This document shows, piece after piece, positions 36,283 through 45,294 of a stretch of 64,000 nucleotides of DNA. The stretch's first letter is position 1. Each line of letters opens with the position of its first letter. The notes beneath the pieces are model-generated. The model did no database searches. It saw nothing but the letters and a program-made list of their open reading frames with translations, and was not told the origin of the DNA. Origin of the DNA: Phycisphaerales bacterium. Its GTDB lineage: Bacteria; Planctomycetota; Phycisphaerae; Phycisphaerales; SM1A02. Location: positions 108,072-172,071 of the forward strand of contig JAKVBX010000009.1 in assembly GCA_022446795.1 (NCBI GenBank). The letters are read 5' to 3'. The translations under genes were made by a program, and so were the position numbers.

Positions 36283-37187
36283 CCTTCACCCACCCATCCA
36301 TCCTGTTGCTGCTCGCCACTGGAGTCATCCTGCTGGTCTGGGCCTGGCAGCGGCGCGGCGTGGGCCTTGCGATGCCCTTTGACAACCAGGCCCATCGACC
36401 GCGACGACTCCTGGGCTGGACGCTCTCCACCTTCGACTCCATGCCGGCGATCATCCTGCTGGCGGCCATCTTCATCCTGGCGGGACCACAGGTCCTGCGG
36501 ACCCCGAAGCAGGAACGGGTCCTCAGCAACATCCAGTTCTGCCTGGACGTGTCGGGCAGCATGAACTCGGGCAATCGCTACGAGATGGCAACCGACGCCA
36601 TCCGCGACTTCATCGATGCCCGCGAGGGTGACGCCTTCGGCATGACCCTCTTCGGTTCCTACGCGATCCGATGGGTGCCGCTGACGCGTGACCTCGAGGC
36701 CATCCGCAATGCCCTCCCCTTCGCGAACCCCAGGCACCAGCCCAGCCACATGGGTGGAACACGTATTGGCCACGCGCTGGAGTTCTGCACGTCGAACATG
36801 GTCGTCGAAGCCTCCGAAGGCGATCGCCTGATCATCCTGGTCTCCGACGGGGTCAGCAGTGACCTGCGTGACAGCGGATCGGTGATGGCGATGGTCGACG
36901 ATCTCCGGGCCTCGAACATCACCATGTACCACGTCCATGTCGGCACGAGCGCCGTCCCCAGCCAGGTGCAGAACATGGCGAAGGAAACCGGTGGCGAGGC
37001 CTTCGTCGCCACCGATCGACAGAGCCTCGAACGCGTGTTCAGCCACATTGACCGGCTGAAGCCCGACCGGTTCGCCCGTGGTGGCACCGTGCCGATGGAC
37101 TTCTTCTTCCCCTTCGCGATCGCCGGCCTGGCCGCATTGGCCTTTCACATCATGGGACTCCTTGGCATGAGGTACACCCCATGGTGA
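36279..37187 (+). CDS. BatA-like VWA domain membrane protein
   Basis: A 302-residue protein with two N-terminal transmembrane helices (about 6-23 and 55-70), a von Willebrand A domain and a C-terminal helix. The MIDAS motif is intact: DVSGSMN (D90-S94), with T and D residues in GGTRIG and LVSDG. This domain is predicted to face the periplasm and bind a ligand through a metal ion. It overlaps both neighbours. Confidence 0.9.
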   Translation: MTFTHPSILLLLATGVILLVWAWQRRGVGLAMPFDNQAHRPRRLLGWTLSTFDSMPAIILLAAIFILAGPQVLRTPKQERVLSNIQFCLDVSGSMNSGNRYEMATDAIRDFIDAREGDAFGMTLFGSYAIRWVPLTRDLEAIRNALPFANPRHQPSHMGGTRIGHALEFCTSNMVVEASEGDRLIILVSDGVSSDLRDSGSVMAMVDDLRASNITMYHVHVGTSAVPSQVQNMAKETGGEAFVATDRQSLERVFSHIDRLKPDRFARGGTVPMDFFFPFAIAGLAALAFHIMGLLGMRYTPW

Positions 37188-38179
37188 TCTCTCCCCTCCT
37201 GGCCCTGCTCATCGCCCTGGCCGTCGCCGCCGTGGTGGCCTTCGCGGAATGGGTGCACCTGCGCCGAATCAGCCGTGTGTCTCGCCTGGCCTTCGGCCCG
37301 GGCTCGCGTCCCGCGGCCTGGACCGCCATCGCGGCACCAGTCCGGGTCATCGCCGCAGCCTGCGTGACCTGGGGACTGATCATGCTGTGCGTGCTGGATC
37401 CGCAGGTCAAGACGGATGAAGCAACGCGAGAAGCATCCAAGCACCTGCTGATCGCCCTGGACGCCTCGCCCTCGATGTACCTGGAGGATGCCGGGCCGGA
37501 CAACACGAAGGTGTCGCGTGCCGTCTGGGCCGGGAAGCTCGTACAAGGCGTCCTGGATCGACTGGACCCGGCCACGACACGGATCTCACTGGTCGCGTTC
37601 TACACCGATGCCTATCCGATCTTCCGGGAGACCTTCGACAAGGAGGTGATCCGCAATGCACTCGACGGGTTGCCGCTGTACTCCGCGTTCAAACCCGGCC
37701 CGACGAGGCTGCAGGAAGGTGTCGTCGCCGCGCTGGATGTCGCCAAGCCGTGGATGCCGGGATCGGCCACGCTCCTGGTGGTCAGCGACGGTGACACGCT
37801 CAACAGCGGCGAACGACCACGACTGCCCGCCTCCATCGCCGACACGATCGTGCTGGGCGTCGGTGATCCGCACCGATCCATGACCGTGGCGGGACATGCC
37901 TCGCGGCAGGACACCACGTCCCTGAAGCAACTGGCAACGAGACTGGGAGGCACCTTCCACCAGGGCAATGAGCATCACATTCCCAGCAGCCTGCTGGATG
38001 AACTCACCATGATTCGCCCTCGCCTCGGCGAGGACGCCAGCCTCCGCGACCTGGCCATCATCCTGTCGATCGTCGGCGCAGCAGCACTGGCCCTGCTCGG
38101 CCCCGCGCTGTCCCTGGCCGGGCAGCCGAGATCCTGGATACAGGCGAGACGTCCCGTCATGAGTGGAGCCGCCACATGA
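37181..38179 (+). CDS. BatB-like VWA domain membrane protein
   Basis: A 332-residue relative of the preceding gene with the same layout: N-terminal helices (about 3-22 and 50-72), a VWA domain and a C-terminal helix (LAIILSIVGAAALALLG). The MIDAS is DASPSM (D94-S98), followed later by LLVVSDGD. The pairing of two VWA proteins after MoxR and DUF58 is the BatA/BatB arrangement known from Bacteroides and Leptospira. Confidence 0.88.
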   Translation: MVISPLLALLIALAVAAVVAFAEWVHLRRISRVSRLAFGPGSRPAAWTAIAAPVRVIAAACVTWGLIMLCVLDPQVKTDEATREASKHLLIALDASPSMYLEDAGPDNTKVSRAVWAGKLVQGVLDRLDPATTRISLVAFYTDAYPIFRETFDKEVIRNALDGLPLYSAFKPGPTRLQEGVVAALDVAKPWMPGSATLLVVSDGDTLNSGERPRLPASIADTIVLGVGDPHRSMTVAGHASRQDTTSLKQLATRLGGTFHQGNEHHIPSSLLDELTMIRPRLGEDASLRDLAIILSIVGAAALALLGPALSLAGQPRSWIQARRPVMSGAAT

Positions 38180-39057
38180 ACATCGCCACGCGACTTGGCT
38201 GGACACTCTGGGCGCTGGTTCCCGTCGCCGTGCTGGCCTATCACTTCGGCCCAGGCCAGGTGCTGATGGCTCGGGACATCGCGGCCTCTCGCCAGGATGC
38301 CGCCCTCCAACTGGAACAGGACGCCATCGCCGCGCAGACCGAGGCCTATGCCCGGCACCTGGTCACCATCGAGGCCCGTGTCGCCACCTTCCTGCCCGAT
38401 GCCACACCCGGGGATCAACTGGCCCTGGACGCCGCGGTCGAAGCCGAACGCCACGCGTACAAGGAAGCGGCCGATCGCTGGGAAGTGGTGGCCAGCACGT
38501 ACGAGCAGGTCGAGGAACAACTGGTCGGCGCTGATGAGCAGACCCTCGCCCAGGTTCGCTGGTCCAAGGCCCGGGCTCGGGTCCGGTCCGGTGCGATCTG
38601 GGACGGCGCCGCCGAACTCGAATCGCTGCTGTACGACCTGGAAGACTCCGCCCGACCCGAGCAGCAGCAACTGGCCCTGGCCACCCGCGAGGAACTTGCC
38701 GCCGCCCATTACTTCGGCGCCCGGCTCCTGCGACTGGAAGGCAAGCCCGCTGATCAATGGCGACCGCAAGCCATCAAGGCCCGCCAGCACTTCCGCTTCC
38801 TGGCGGAAACCGCATCACGCGACGGCGCCAGCCGCGACGTGATCCGTGGGCTGGAAGACAACGTCGAACGAACCATCAACCTCGAACAGATGGACCATTC
38901 CGAACTGGAAGGCCGTCCCCTGCCACGGCAGAGCCCGCGAGCGGCTCGTGGTGGCGGCCCACGACCGGGGAACCGACCCGGAATCACCCAACGACCACCT
39001 GGTGAACGCGATGGACGCGGCGCCAGTGGAGTCGGCCCCATCGGACCCGGCTGGTAG
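38176..39057 (+). CDS. Helical membrane-anchored protein of the Bat-like operon
   Basis: A 293-residue protein with one N-terminal transmembrane helix (about 8-24). A long Ala/Glu/Gln-rich, probably tetratricopeptide-like helical region follows at residues 35-225. The tail is Pro/Gly/Arg-rich (RGGGPRPGNRPG). It occupies the position of the TPR protein BatC in classical Bat operons, but the repeats are weak by eye. It overlaps the BatB-like stop by 4 bases. Confidence 0.75.
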   Translation: MNIATRLGWTLWALVPVAVLAYHFGPGQVLMARDIAASRQDAALQLEQDAIAAQTEAYARHLVTIEARVATFLPDATPGDQLALDAAVEAERHAYKEAADRWEVVASTYEQVEEQLVGADEQTLAQVRWSKARARVRSGAIWDGAAELESLLYDLEDSARPEQQQLALATREELAAAHYFGARLLRLEGKPADQWRPQAIKARQHFRFLAETASRDGASRDVIRGLEDNVERTINLEQMDHSELEGRPLPRQSPRAARGGGPRPGNRPGITQRPPGERDGRGASGVGPIGPGW

Positions 39058-39066
39058 GACATCACC

Positions 39067-42000
39067 ATGAACGTCACGAGAATCACCACGATCGTCGCTC
39101 TCCTCCTGGCCCTGGCCGTGTCATCCCTGGCACTGGGACAGGCTCGACCACTTCGCCCCAAGCCACCTCGCCAGGTCAAGCCACTGCCGGTGAAACCACT
39201 CCAACCTCCACGGGAAGCCGAACAGGACGACCCCCCTCCCGCCCCCGATACGACCCCGGGCGAGGAGAAGCCCGAGATGGATCCGGCGGAAGCCCTGCGA
39301 CTGGTCACGCTCTACGAGGCGCTCTCACCCGATGAGCAGGAACAGATGCGATCGCTCTATGAGACGCAGAACATCGATCTGCTGACGCTGGTCGCCACGG
39401 TCCGTGGTGAAGCCACCAACAAGCAACCCTTGCTTCCGGTGGTCGGCCGCAAGAACTTCAAGCGCACCCCCCAGACCGTGCTGGCCGCGCGAACCAAGTT
39501 GGGACTCGAGGAAGATGAACGCCCGGCGGAGGATGCTTCGCGACAGGAAGTCGCCGAGTGGCTCCATCTCAACGTGATGTCCGGCGAGTGGGATGAACTG
39601 GCCTGGTTCCTCTCGGAACGAGCCGGTGACGAAGGCGAGGGGATCTACTCGCACATCATCCAATCCACCAACAAGGGCGACCCGATGCTGCTGCCCGAAG
39701 AGGTGCTGGCGTTGGCCAACGCGGCGCCCGAGGCGACGGAAGACTCGCCCAGTCCCACCAACTGGCAGATCGACGTGCTGGGCAAACTGCTCAAGCGAGC
39801 CGCCGAGCGATCCTCCACCGGCCCGATGCTCACGCAGTTGCGCGAGGGCACCCGGCTCTTCGGCGGAACGGATCCCGCCAACCAGGCCCGCACCGCAGCC
39901 ATGCTGACCCGTGCCGGCATGTCCGACGAAGCGTTCCAGTATCTCCCGTCGCTGGAGACGGCCCGGGAAGAAGGCAACGGCCGCAACATCCTGGTTCACG
40001 GGCTGTATCACGCGGACCGTGATGAGGACATCCCGGCCTGGGAACTCTTCGGCGAAGTCGCCTTGATCGAGGACGAGGAGTTTGAATTGCGACAGGAAGC
40101 CCTGCGTGAAGCCGTCAATGGGCTCACCACGGTGCCCGAGGCGCAGGCCACCGATTGGCTGACGCAGGTGTTCGCCGACAAGCAACTGGCCCCCGCCGCC
40201 CTGGAGATCATCGCGCTGGATGCGATGGCCCTGGGTGAAAGCAATCTCTCCAACGCCGAGCGCGCCCGCGCCATCCTTGTGATGAAATCGGCAGTCGACA
40301 CGCTCCTGGATTCCGGGCGCGTCGACTCGGACGTCATCCGGGTTCCCCTTCGCATGCTCACCACCGGCCTGGTGGCCGAGGCCGAAGCCGCCACCCGGAC
40401 CAAGCCCAACGCGCGTGGTGTGCAACGCGGACTGACCACGCTGATGCGGGCATTCCCCGATGAATCCTGGCTTGACTCGATCGAACCGAGCCTGGCCGCC
40501 CGCGCCTACCGGGCCTTCACGGGCGTGGCGACGCGAGCGGACGAAGTCGATACCGCCCTGGACCTGCTGGAGCAGGGCGTGGCGAAGCACCCGGAAGATG
40601 CCGCCGCCATGGGCGAGGACTTCCTGGAATTGTGGGTCAAGAGACTGCGCCCGGATCGTGGAAGCAACCAGGACGCTGCGATGCGGGCCATGTTCATGAT
40701 CTACGGTGGCAACACCAGCGTGACGGCAGCCCCATTGACGCGAGGTCGCCAGGCCCGAAATCTTGATCGCCTCATCCGCGTGCTGGACCTGCTGGATGAA
40801 CGAGGTGTCGACGCCCGCGCCGTGCCCGGGGTGGTCGAGGCCTTCCAGGCCTGTCACAGTCGATCCGAAGCCTACACCGAGGAAGACATCGTGCGCGTCC
40901 TGGGTCCGGTCGAGGAACTGCCGCCGTCGACGGCCGCCAAGTTGGCCAAGGCCATGCAGAGCGGCCTGAGTGGTGACTGGCGATCCCGCGAGGTCCAGCA
41001 GCGCTTCGGCATGCGCCGGAACGCCAACGAGATCGCCGTCGTCGTCGAAGACGGCTATGCCCTGGCTATCCGGCTCATCGAGCGAGCCCGCGAGGTGGAA
41101 CCCGAGTCCTGGGAACATGCCATTGCCAAGGCTGCGTTGGCCTACGAGCGCCTGGAACACCGTCGAGCCCAGTCTGACGAGGAACTGGCAGACTACGAGC
41201 AGCTTCGCGAAGAAAGCTTCGACGCGTTCCGGGATGCCGCCATTGCCTATGCCGAATCGGCCGGTCGCGGCGAGGTGGAAGCATCACCGGCCGTGTTCCA
41301 GGCCTGGTTCAATGCCGCCATCGGCGCCACCAACCTCGCCGAGGTGACGCGGGACAACGTGCTGTACGAGGGCTCCGAGCGTGATACCCAGATCCACCGG
41401 ATCCGCGAGGCCGTAGTGACCATGCCCGATTCGCTCTCCGAGGAACACATGGACCTGCTGGCTGGTTCCCTCACGAGCGCGATCGACTCGCTGTCTCCTG
41501 AAGTCAAGCCCCGGGTCGTCCGACACGCCCTTCGGATCGTGGGCGATCATCCCTCGGGCGCTGCCCTGCGTCGCATCAACTCGCTGTACGAGGATCTGGT
41601 GAAGGACGAGATTCACCTTCGCCTCAGCATCGACGGCGCCGATCGCGTCGGGACCGGCGAGCCCTTCGGCGCCGTGCTGACCCTGCGATACACCAATGCC
41701 GTCGATCGAGAGACCGACGGGTTCGGGAAATACCTGCAGAACAATGTCTGGGTGTCCTTCGGCAGCCGTGGCACGCCCATGAACTATCGCGATCGGCTCG
41801 AGCGAGCCATCCGCGATCCGCTGGCGGAGGGATTCGAGATCGAGAGCGTCGGCTTCTTCGATTCGATGCATCCCTCCCGCGAGGTCATGGAAGACGGACA
41901 GACGGGTTGGCAGGAGAAACCGCTGGCCTACGTCGTGCTCAAGGCCGCCGACCCCAGCATCGAGCGGATCCCCTCCATCGCGATGGACCTGGACTTCATG

Positions 42001-42867
42001 GACCAGACCGGTCCGGTGATCCTGCCCATTGAATCCAACGCACCATTGGTTGACGCGGCGACGCCCAGCGACGGTCGCCCCATTCACGACCTGGCGATTG
42101 AGCAGATCGTTGATGTCCGCAATGCCGATCGCGAGGTCATGCTGGACATCACGGCCAAGGGCCGTGGCGTCATCGCCGATCTCGACGATCTGCTGGCTGG
42201 ACTGGAAGAGGCGTTGCCCGGCTATGAACTGGCCGAGAACGGGATCACCAGCCATCCCGTCACCGTGGTCGGAGGGAACGAAGACGATGACGGGTACTCG
42301 TTCTGGAATACCGACGTCGACAAGGAGTATCCCGGTGCTGATGCCGACGGCATACACCGCCAGGCGCTGGAGCGAGGTTGGACTGTCCGCTACGTTCCCA
42401 CCGTCGCCGCCTCGTCGGGCAACTTCACGCTCCCAACCCTGCAATCGGGCCTCGATGGTGAACTGACCTCCCGGACGTACTCGGACATGGACCTGGTCGC
42501 GGTCGAGGACGGCGTGGTTCCCCTGTCGGAGGGCCTCCGGGCCTGGACATGGATCCTGGTGGGTATCGTCGCGGTGGTCGGCCTCGTTGGCGTGGTGGCG
42601 TTGCTGGGACGACGCCGCGAATCCGAGGATCGGCCGGATGAGATGGATCGGCTGATGCCGGCTCGATCGACCCCACTGGGCGCCGTGGCGGCTCTGGAAC
42701 GCATTGACCGGGAGTTCGGTGATCGCCTGCCGGCGGATCGGCGGGCCCAGTTGCAGTCACAGATCCGCGAGCTTCACGACCGCTTCTTCGGCCGGACCGG
42801 GGAAACCCCCAACGGCCAATTGAGGCAACTGGTTGAGCAATGGGCCCGCGAGGCGTTGGCCGCCTGA
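39067..42867 (+). CDS. Giant signal-anchored helical-repeat protein ending the Bat-like operon
   Basis: At 1266 residues this is the largest protein in the window. A signal peptide (about 1-24, cut near ALGQA) is followed by a Pro-rich segment (30-65), then roughly 800 residues of Ala/Glu/Leu-rich helices that look like TPR or HEAT-type repeats. A beta-rich region spans about 860-1150, a transmembrane helix 1160-1181, and an 85-residue cytoplasmic tail completes the protein. The tail and single C-terminal helix recall BatD, which is about half this size and lies at this place in Bat operons. I cannot align the rest with BatD by eye. It starts 9 bases after the previous gene. Confidence 0.75.
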   Translation: MNVTRITTIVALLLALAVSSLALGQARPLRPKPPRQVKPLPVKPLQPPREAEQDDPPPAPDTTPGEEKPEMDPAEALRLVTLYEALSPDEQEQMRSLYETQNIDLLTLVATVRGEATNKQPLLPVVGRKNFKRTPQTVLAARTKLGLEEDERPAEDASRQEVAEWLHLNVMSGEWDELAWFLSERAGDEGEGIYSHIIQSTNKGDPMLLPEEVLALANAAPEATEDSPSPTNWQIDVLGKLLKRAAERSSTGPMLTQLREGTRLFGGTDPANQARTAAMLTRAGMSDEAFQYLPSLETAREEGNGRNILVHGLYHADRDEDIPAWELFGEVALIEDEEFELRQEALREAVNGLTTVPEAQATDWLTQVFADKQLAPAALEIIALDAMALGESNLSNAERARAILVMKSAVDTLLDSGRVDSDVIRVPLRMLTTGLVAEAEAATRTKPNARGVQRGLTTLMRAFPDESWLDSIEPSLAARAYRAFTGVATRADEVDTALDLLEQGVAKHPEDAAAMGEDFLELWVKRLRPDRGSNQDAAMRAMFMIYGGNTSVTAAPLTRGRQARNLDRLIRVLDLLDERGVDARAVPGVVEAFQACHSRSEAYTEEDIVRVLGPVEELPPSTAAKLAKAMQSGLSGDWRSREVQQRFGMRRNANEIAVVVEDGYALAIRLIERAREVEPESWEHAIAKAALAYERLEHRRAQSDEELADYEQLREESFDAFRDAAIAYAESAGRGEVEASPAVFQAWFNAAIGATNLAEVTRDNVLYEGSERDTQIHRIREAVVTMPDSLSEEHMDLLAGSLTSAIDSLSPEVKPRVVRHALRIVGDHPSGAALRRINSLYEDLVKDEIHLRLSIDGADRVGTGEPFGAVLTLRYTNAVDRETDGFGKYLQNNVWVSFGSRGTPMNYRDRLERAIRDPLAEGFEIESVGFFDSMHPSREVMEDGQTGWQEKPLAYVVLKAADPSIERIPSIAMDLDFMDQTGPVILPIESNAPLVDAATPSDGRPIHDLAIEQIVDVRNADREVMLDITAKGRGVIADLDDLLAGLEEALPGYELAENGITSHPVTVVGGNEDDDGYSFWNTDVDKEYPGADADGIHRQALERGWTVRYVPTVAASSGNFTLPTLQSGLDGELTSRTYSDMDLVAVEDGVVPLSEGLRAWTWILVGIVAVVGLVGVVALLGRRRESEDRPDEMDRLMPARSTPLGAVAALERIDREFGDRLPADRRAQLQSQIRELHDRFFGRTGETPNGQLRQLVEQWAREALAA

Positions 42868-42876
42868 CCGCCGGAA

Positions 42877-43269
42877 TCAACCGGCCCGGCGGGCCTCCGC
42901 TTCCTCCTGCGGCCTCGTGACGAACTCGTCCTCGAGGTAGCGGGCGATGTAGTCCAGGATGCTGGTCGCGTGGGGAATCCTCGGGTTGGTCGTCGAGCCG
43001 GATGGCTCGAACCGCATCCCCTTGAAGCGACCAACGGCGTCCTCGACCGGAAGGCCGTACTGGAGACTGATGGAGAAACTGCGGCAGAAGCCCTGGATGA
43101 GTCCCGAGAGCGTGGAGCCCTCCTTGCTCATCTTGATGAAGATCTCGCCGGGGCGACCGTCATCGAAGAGGCCGACCGTCAGGTAGCCCTCGTAGCCAGT
43201 GATGGCGAACTTGTGAGTGACCGATTCCCGAGTGTTCGGCAATACGCTTCGGTTGCGTTCGGTGAGCAT
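42877..43269 (-). CDS. Free-standing C-terminal (TSCPD) domain of class II ribonucleotide reductase NrdJ
   Basis: This 130-residue protein matches the end of B12-dependent ribonucleotide reductase: LPNTRESVTHKFAITGYEGY, then GEIFIKMSKEGSTLSGL, LQYGLPVEDAVGRFKGMRFEPSG and NPRIPHATSILDYIARYL. In full-length NrdJ this follows the catalytic barrel, but here it is preceded by its own ATG at 43269. No reductase core is nearby. It may be a split subunit, a regulator or a remnant. The conserved motifs argue against decay. It is convergent with the giant gene. Confidence 0.8.
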   Translation of the reverse strand: MLTERNRSVLPNTRESVTHKFAITGYEGYLTVGLFDDGRPGEIFIKMSKEGSTLSGLIQGFCRSFSISLQYGLPVEDAVGRFKGMRFEPSGSTTNPRIPHATSILDYIARYLEDEFVTRPQEEAEARRAG

Positions 43270-43335
43270 CCGCGTCCGTCCCTGGTCGGATCTTCCGTGT
43301 GGTCCCGAGCCATCCCTGGCTCCGTGCTCCCCTGA

Positions 43336-43355
43336 GATCGGCCGTGGCGCCGATC
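43336..43355. other. Perfect hairpin between the membrane protein and NrdJ-domain genes
   Basis: GATCGGC (43336-43342) and GCCGATC (43349-43355) form a 7-bp stem with a 6-base loop in the 97-base gap. No T-run follows on either strand, so it is either a weak attenuator or has no function. Confidence 0.35.
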
Positions 43356-43366
43356 CGGCTCCAGAA

Positions 43367-44308
43367 TCAGCCCAACACCCCCGCCACCATGACCCCGGCA
43401 CCCAGCACGCCGGCGAGTCCCAGGCCAGCACATGCCGCCAGCCGCCAGGAGCCCCGCCAGCGACCGTGGCCCGCCAGGACCGCGGTGGTGGCCAGGAGCA
43501 CGAGCCCCGGGAGCAGCAACCCGCCGGTCTCGTGAAGGCGTGGGGGTGGACCCGGCAGTTGCGGAATTCGACCGCCCTGCATGATCAGCATCAGCCGGTC
43601 ATGCCCGAGGAGCCCAAGCCCGAGGCAGGGCAGGATCACCGCCAGCCAGCCAGCGGATCGGATGGCGAGTTGCCCATCCCGGCACCGACCGACCGTGGCC
43701 ACGACGGCGAGCGCCACCAGCGCAGCCACCATGATCACCGTGGCAACCAGTACTTCCGTCGCCAGGGCGGTGCAGACGCCCAGCAGGATCGCCGCAGCGA
43801 AGGCCATCGTCAGCCAAGCCGATTCCGCCCCACTTGGCTGCTGGGCCGATGAGGCCCCCTCCTCCGCCGGCTCCGGCAGACTGTTGGCCCAGATCAGCAC
43901 CACTCCAATGGCAAACGCGACGAGACCCACCGTGTGCGAGACGCGGCCGGCCGAAGCCACCAGCACCAGCAGAACCCCGGCCACGGGCCAGGCGAGCGGA
44001 AGTCGGTCCTGGGCCTCCCAGGGGTCCCGTTGAATTCGAAGCACGGCTGACAGCAGGACGCAGCCGACCACCACTGCGGCAACCATCGCCCCCATGCCGA
44101 TCGCCGCAGCACCTTCCGAGCCAAGTGTGCCATCACGCCCCATCATCACGCCCAGCAGCCCACCTGAGGCCACCAGTGGCGCCCAGACCGCCGAGATCAT
44201 CCGATCCCGGGCCGTACCGTGGGGCACGACCGACAGGTAGCGTCGCCAGGCCATCAACAGGACCAGGGCAACCGGAACGAGAAGGCCCAGGGCAATCCAG
44301 GGGAGCAT
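43367..44308 (-). CDS. Polytopic membrane protein of unknown function
   Basis: A 313-residue, very hydrophobic protein rich in Ala, Gly, Leu and Val, with about nine or ten predicted transmembrane segments. There are short charged loops (RDPWEAQDR, PEPAEEGAS, a Pro-rich PGPPPR). I recognise no motif. The reading frame keeps the third-position GC pattern of its neighbours, and a start near a normal intergenic space supports a real gene. Confidence 0.6.
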   Translation of the reverse strand: MLPWIALGLLVPVALVLLMAWRRYLSVVPHGTARDRMISAVWAPLVASGGLLGVMMGRDGTLGSEGAAAIGMGAMVAAVVVGCVLLSAVLRIQRDPWEAQDRLPLAWPVAGVLLVLVASAGRVSHTVGLVAFAIGVVLIWANSLPEPAEEGASSAQQPSGAESAWLTMAFAAAILLGVCTALATEVLVATVIMVAALVALAVVATVGRCRDGQLAIRSAGWLAVILPCLGLGLLGHDRLMLIMQGGRIPQLPGPPPRLHETGGLLLPGLVLLATTAVLAGHGRWRGSWRLAACAGLGLAGVLGAGVMVAGVLG

Positions 44309-44358
44309 GCGGGCAGTGTAGTGGCCCCGTCAGACGTGGCGACAGTCCAACCAATGAA

Positions 44359-44390
44359 CAAGGCCGCGGCGATGAAACGCCGCGGCCTTG
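44359..44390 (-). terminator. Strong hairpin terminator after the PEP-CTERM-like gene
   Basis: CAAGGCCGCGGCG (44359-44371) and CGCCGCGGCCTTG (44378-44390) form a perfect 13-bp stem with a 6-base loop, 26 bases after the stop of the PEP-CTERM-like gene. On the minus strand it is followed by a weak T-rich tail (TTCATTGG). Confidence 0.7.
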
Positions 44391-44415
44391 AAGAAGAACA
44401 AACGCAGGGTATCGG

Positions 44416-45066
44416 TCAGTGACGTCGCCGTCGACCGGCGAGGCCAGCCAGGCCCAGGAGGGCCAGGGCACCCGGGGCCGGAATCGGACCGGGAATGTTG
44501 ATCTCGACACCCGAGAGGTCATCACCGGTCACGGTGATCGAGAGATCATCGACAAACGCGGTGTTCATGACCTGGCCACTGTAGGAGTAGACACGAGCCT
44601 CGATGACGAGGCCGGTGTGGTCACCACCACTGTCCGTGCCACCACTGAACGTCCAGCTGTCTTCCAACAGCGTCCACTCGGCACCGCTGTAGGTGTTGTT
44701 GCCACCAGCAGATCCGCCGAAGTCGTCGATCCCGCCCGTGGTGTAGTGCGCCCAGATCCGGACCTTGCTGAATTCGGTGCCATCGCCGAGGCCGAGGAAG
44801 GAAGCGTCAATGACATCGCCGTCCTGCAAACCGGTGACCCAACCGACAAAGCCCTGTGGCGTGCCGCCCATCGGTTCCTCGGTCAACGCAAGCACACTGC
44901 CCTGGTCGCCGCCCCACCAGTAGTTCTCAGCGGAACCAATGTTGCCATACGTGCCAAGAACGGTTCCACCGTCTGACCAGTCGTAGAACGCACTCATGGT
45001 TTCGGCACCCGCGGTAGTCGCTGCCGCAGCAACAAACGCCGCGCTACAAAACGCCATTACTTTCAT
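44416..45066 (-). CDS. Secreted PEP-CTERM-like sorted protein
   Basis: This 216-residue protein has a signal peptide (MKVMAFCSAAFVAAAATTAGAE) and a jelly-roll-like beta domain rich in Gly, Thr, Ser and Trp. It ends in a sorting tail: the motif PAPGALALLGLAG, a short hydrophobic stretch and GRRRRH. That is the Pro-helix-Arg layout of PEP-CTERM exosortase substrates, with PAP replacing the standard PEP. It is predicted to be exported and held at or released from the surface. GAGGGAGCAGGAAG precedes the ATG. No exosortase gene is in the window. Confidence 0.85.
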   Translation of the reverse strand: MKVMAFCSAAFVAAAATTAGAETMSAFYDWSDGGTVLGTYGNIGSAENYWWGGDQGSVLALTEEPMGGTPQGFVGWVTGLQDGDVIDASFLGLGDGTEFSKVRIWAHYTTGGIDDFGGSAGGNNTYSGAEWTLLEDSWTFSGGTDSGGDHTGLVIEARVYSYSGQVMNTAFVDDLSITVTGDDLSGVEINIPGPIPAPGALALLGLAGLAGRRRRH

Positions 45067-45188
45067 CTTCCTGCTCCCTCGTTCTTCAAATGGAACTAAG
45101 TCTTCTCTTTCTCTAAGGACTCGGACTTGCCCGTATCTCCCCCCTCGGGGCCCCGGCCAGGTTCTCGCCCTTTTCTCTCCTGGCCCCA

Positions 45189-45216
45189 ATCCTAGAGGAA
45201 AGAGCCGACTTTTCAA
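45189..45216 (-). promoter_or_regulatory. Candidate promoter of the PEP-CTERM-like gene
   Basis: On the minus strand TTGAAA (45211-45216) and TAGGAT (45189-45194) are separated by 16 bases, matching the -35 consensus at 5/6 and the -10 at 4/6. The start would be near 45182, leaving a leader of about 115 bases. A perfect 7-bp stem, GGCCAGG/CCTGGCC (45155-45161/45179-45185), overlaps the predicted start. Confidence 0.35.
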
Positions 45217-45294
45217 CCACCGCTGACCTCGGAAATTCACTTGCTTTGGCGGTGGTCGACTTATCCACAGGTACGGGCTGACTCCGTCCAGGGC

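Noticed and set aside
39325..41160. A 611-residue minus-strand frame
   Set aside because: It is antisense to the giant Bat-operon protein; composition (Gly, His, Gln, Arg) is typical of antisense frames in GC-rich DNA.
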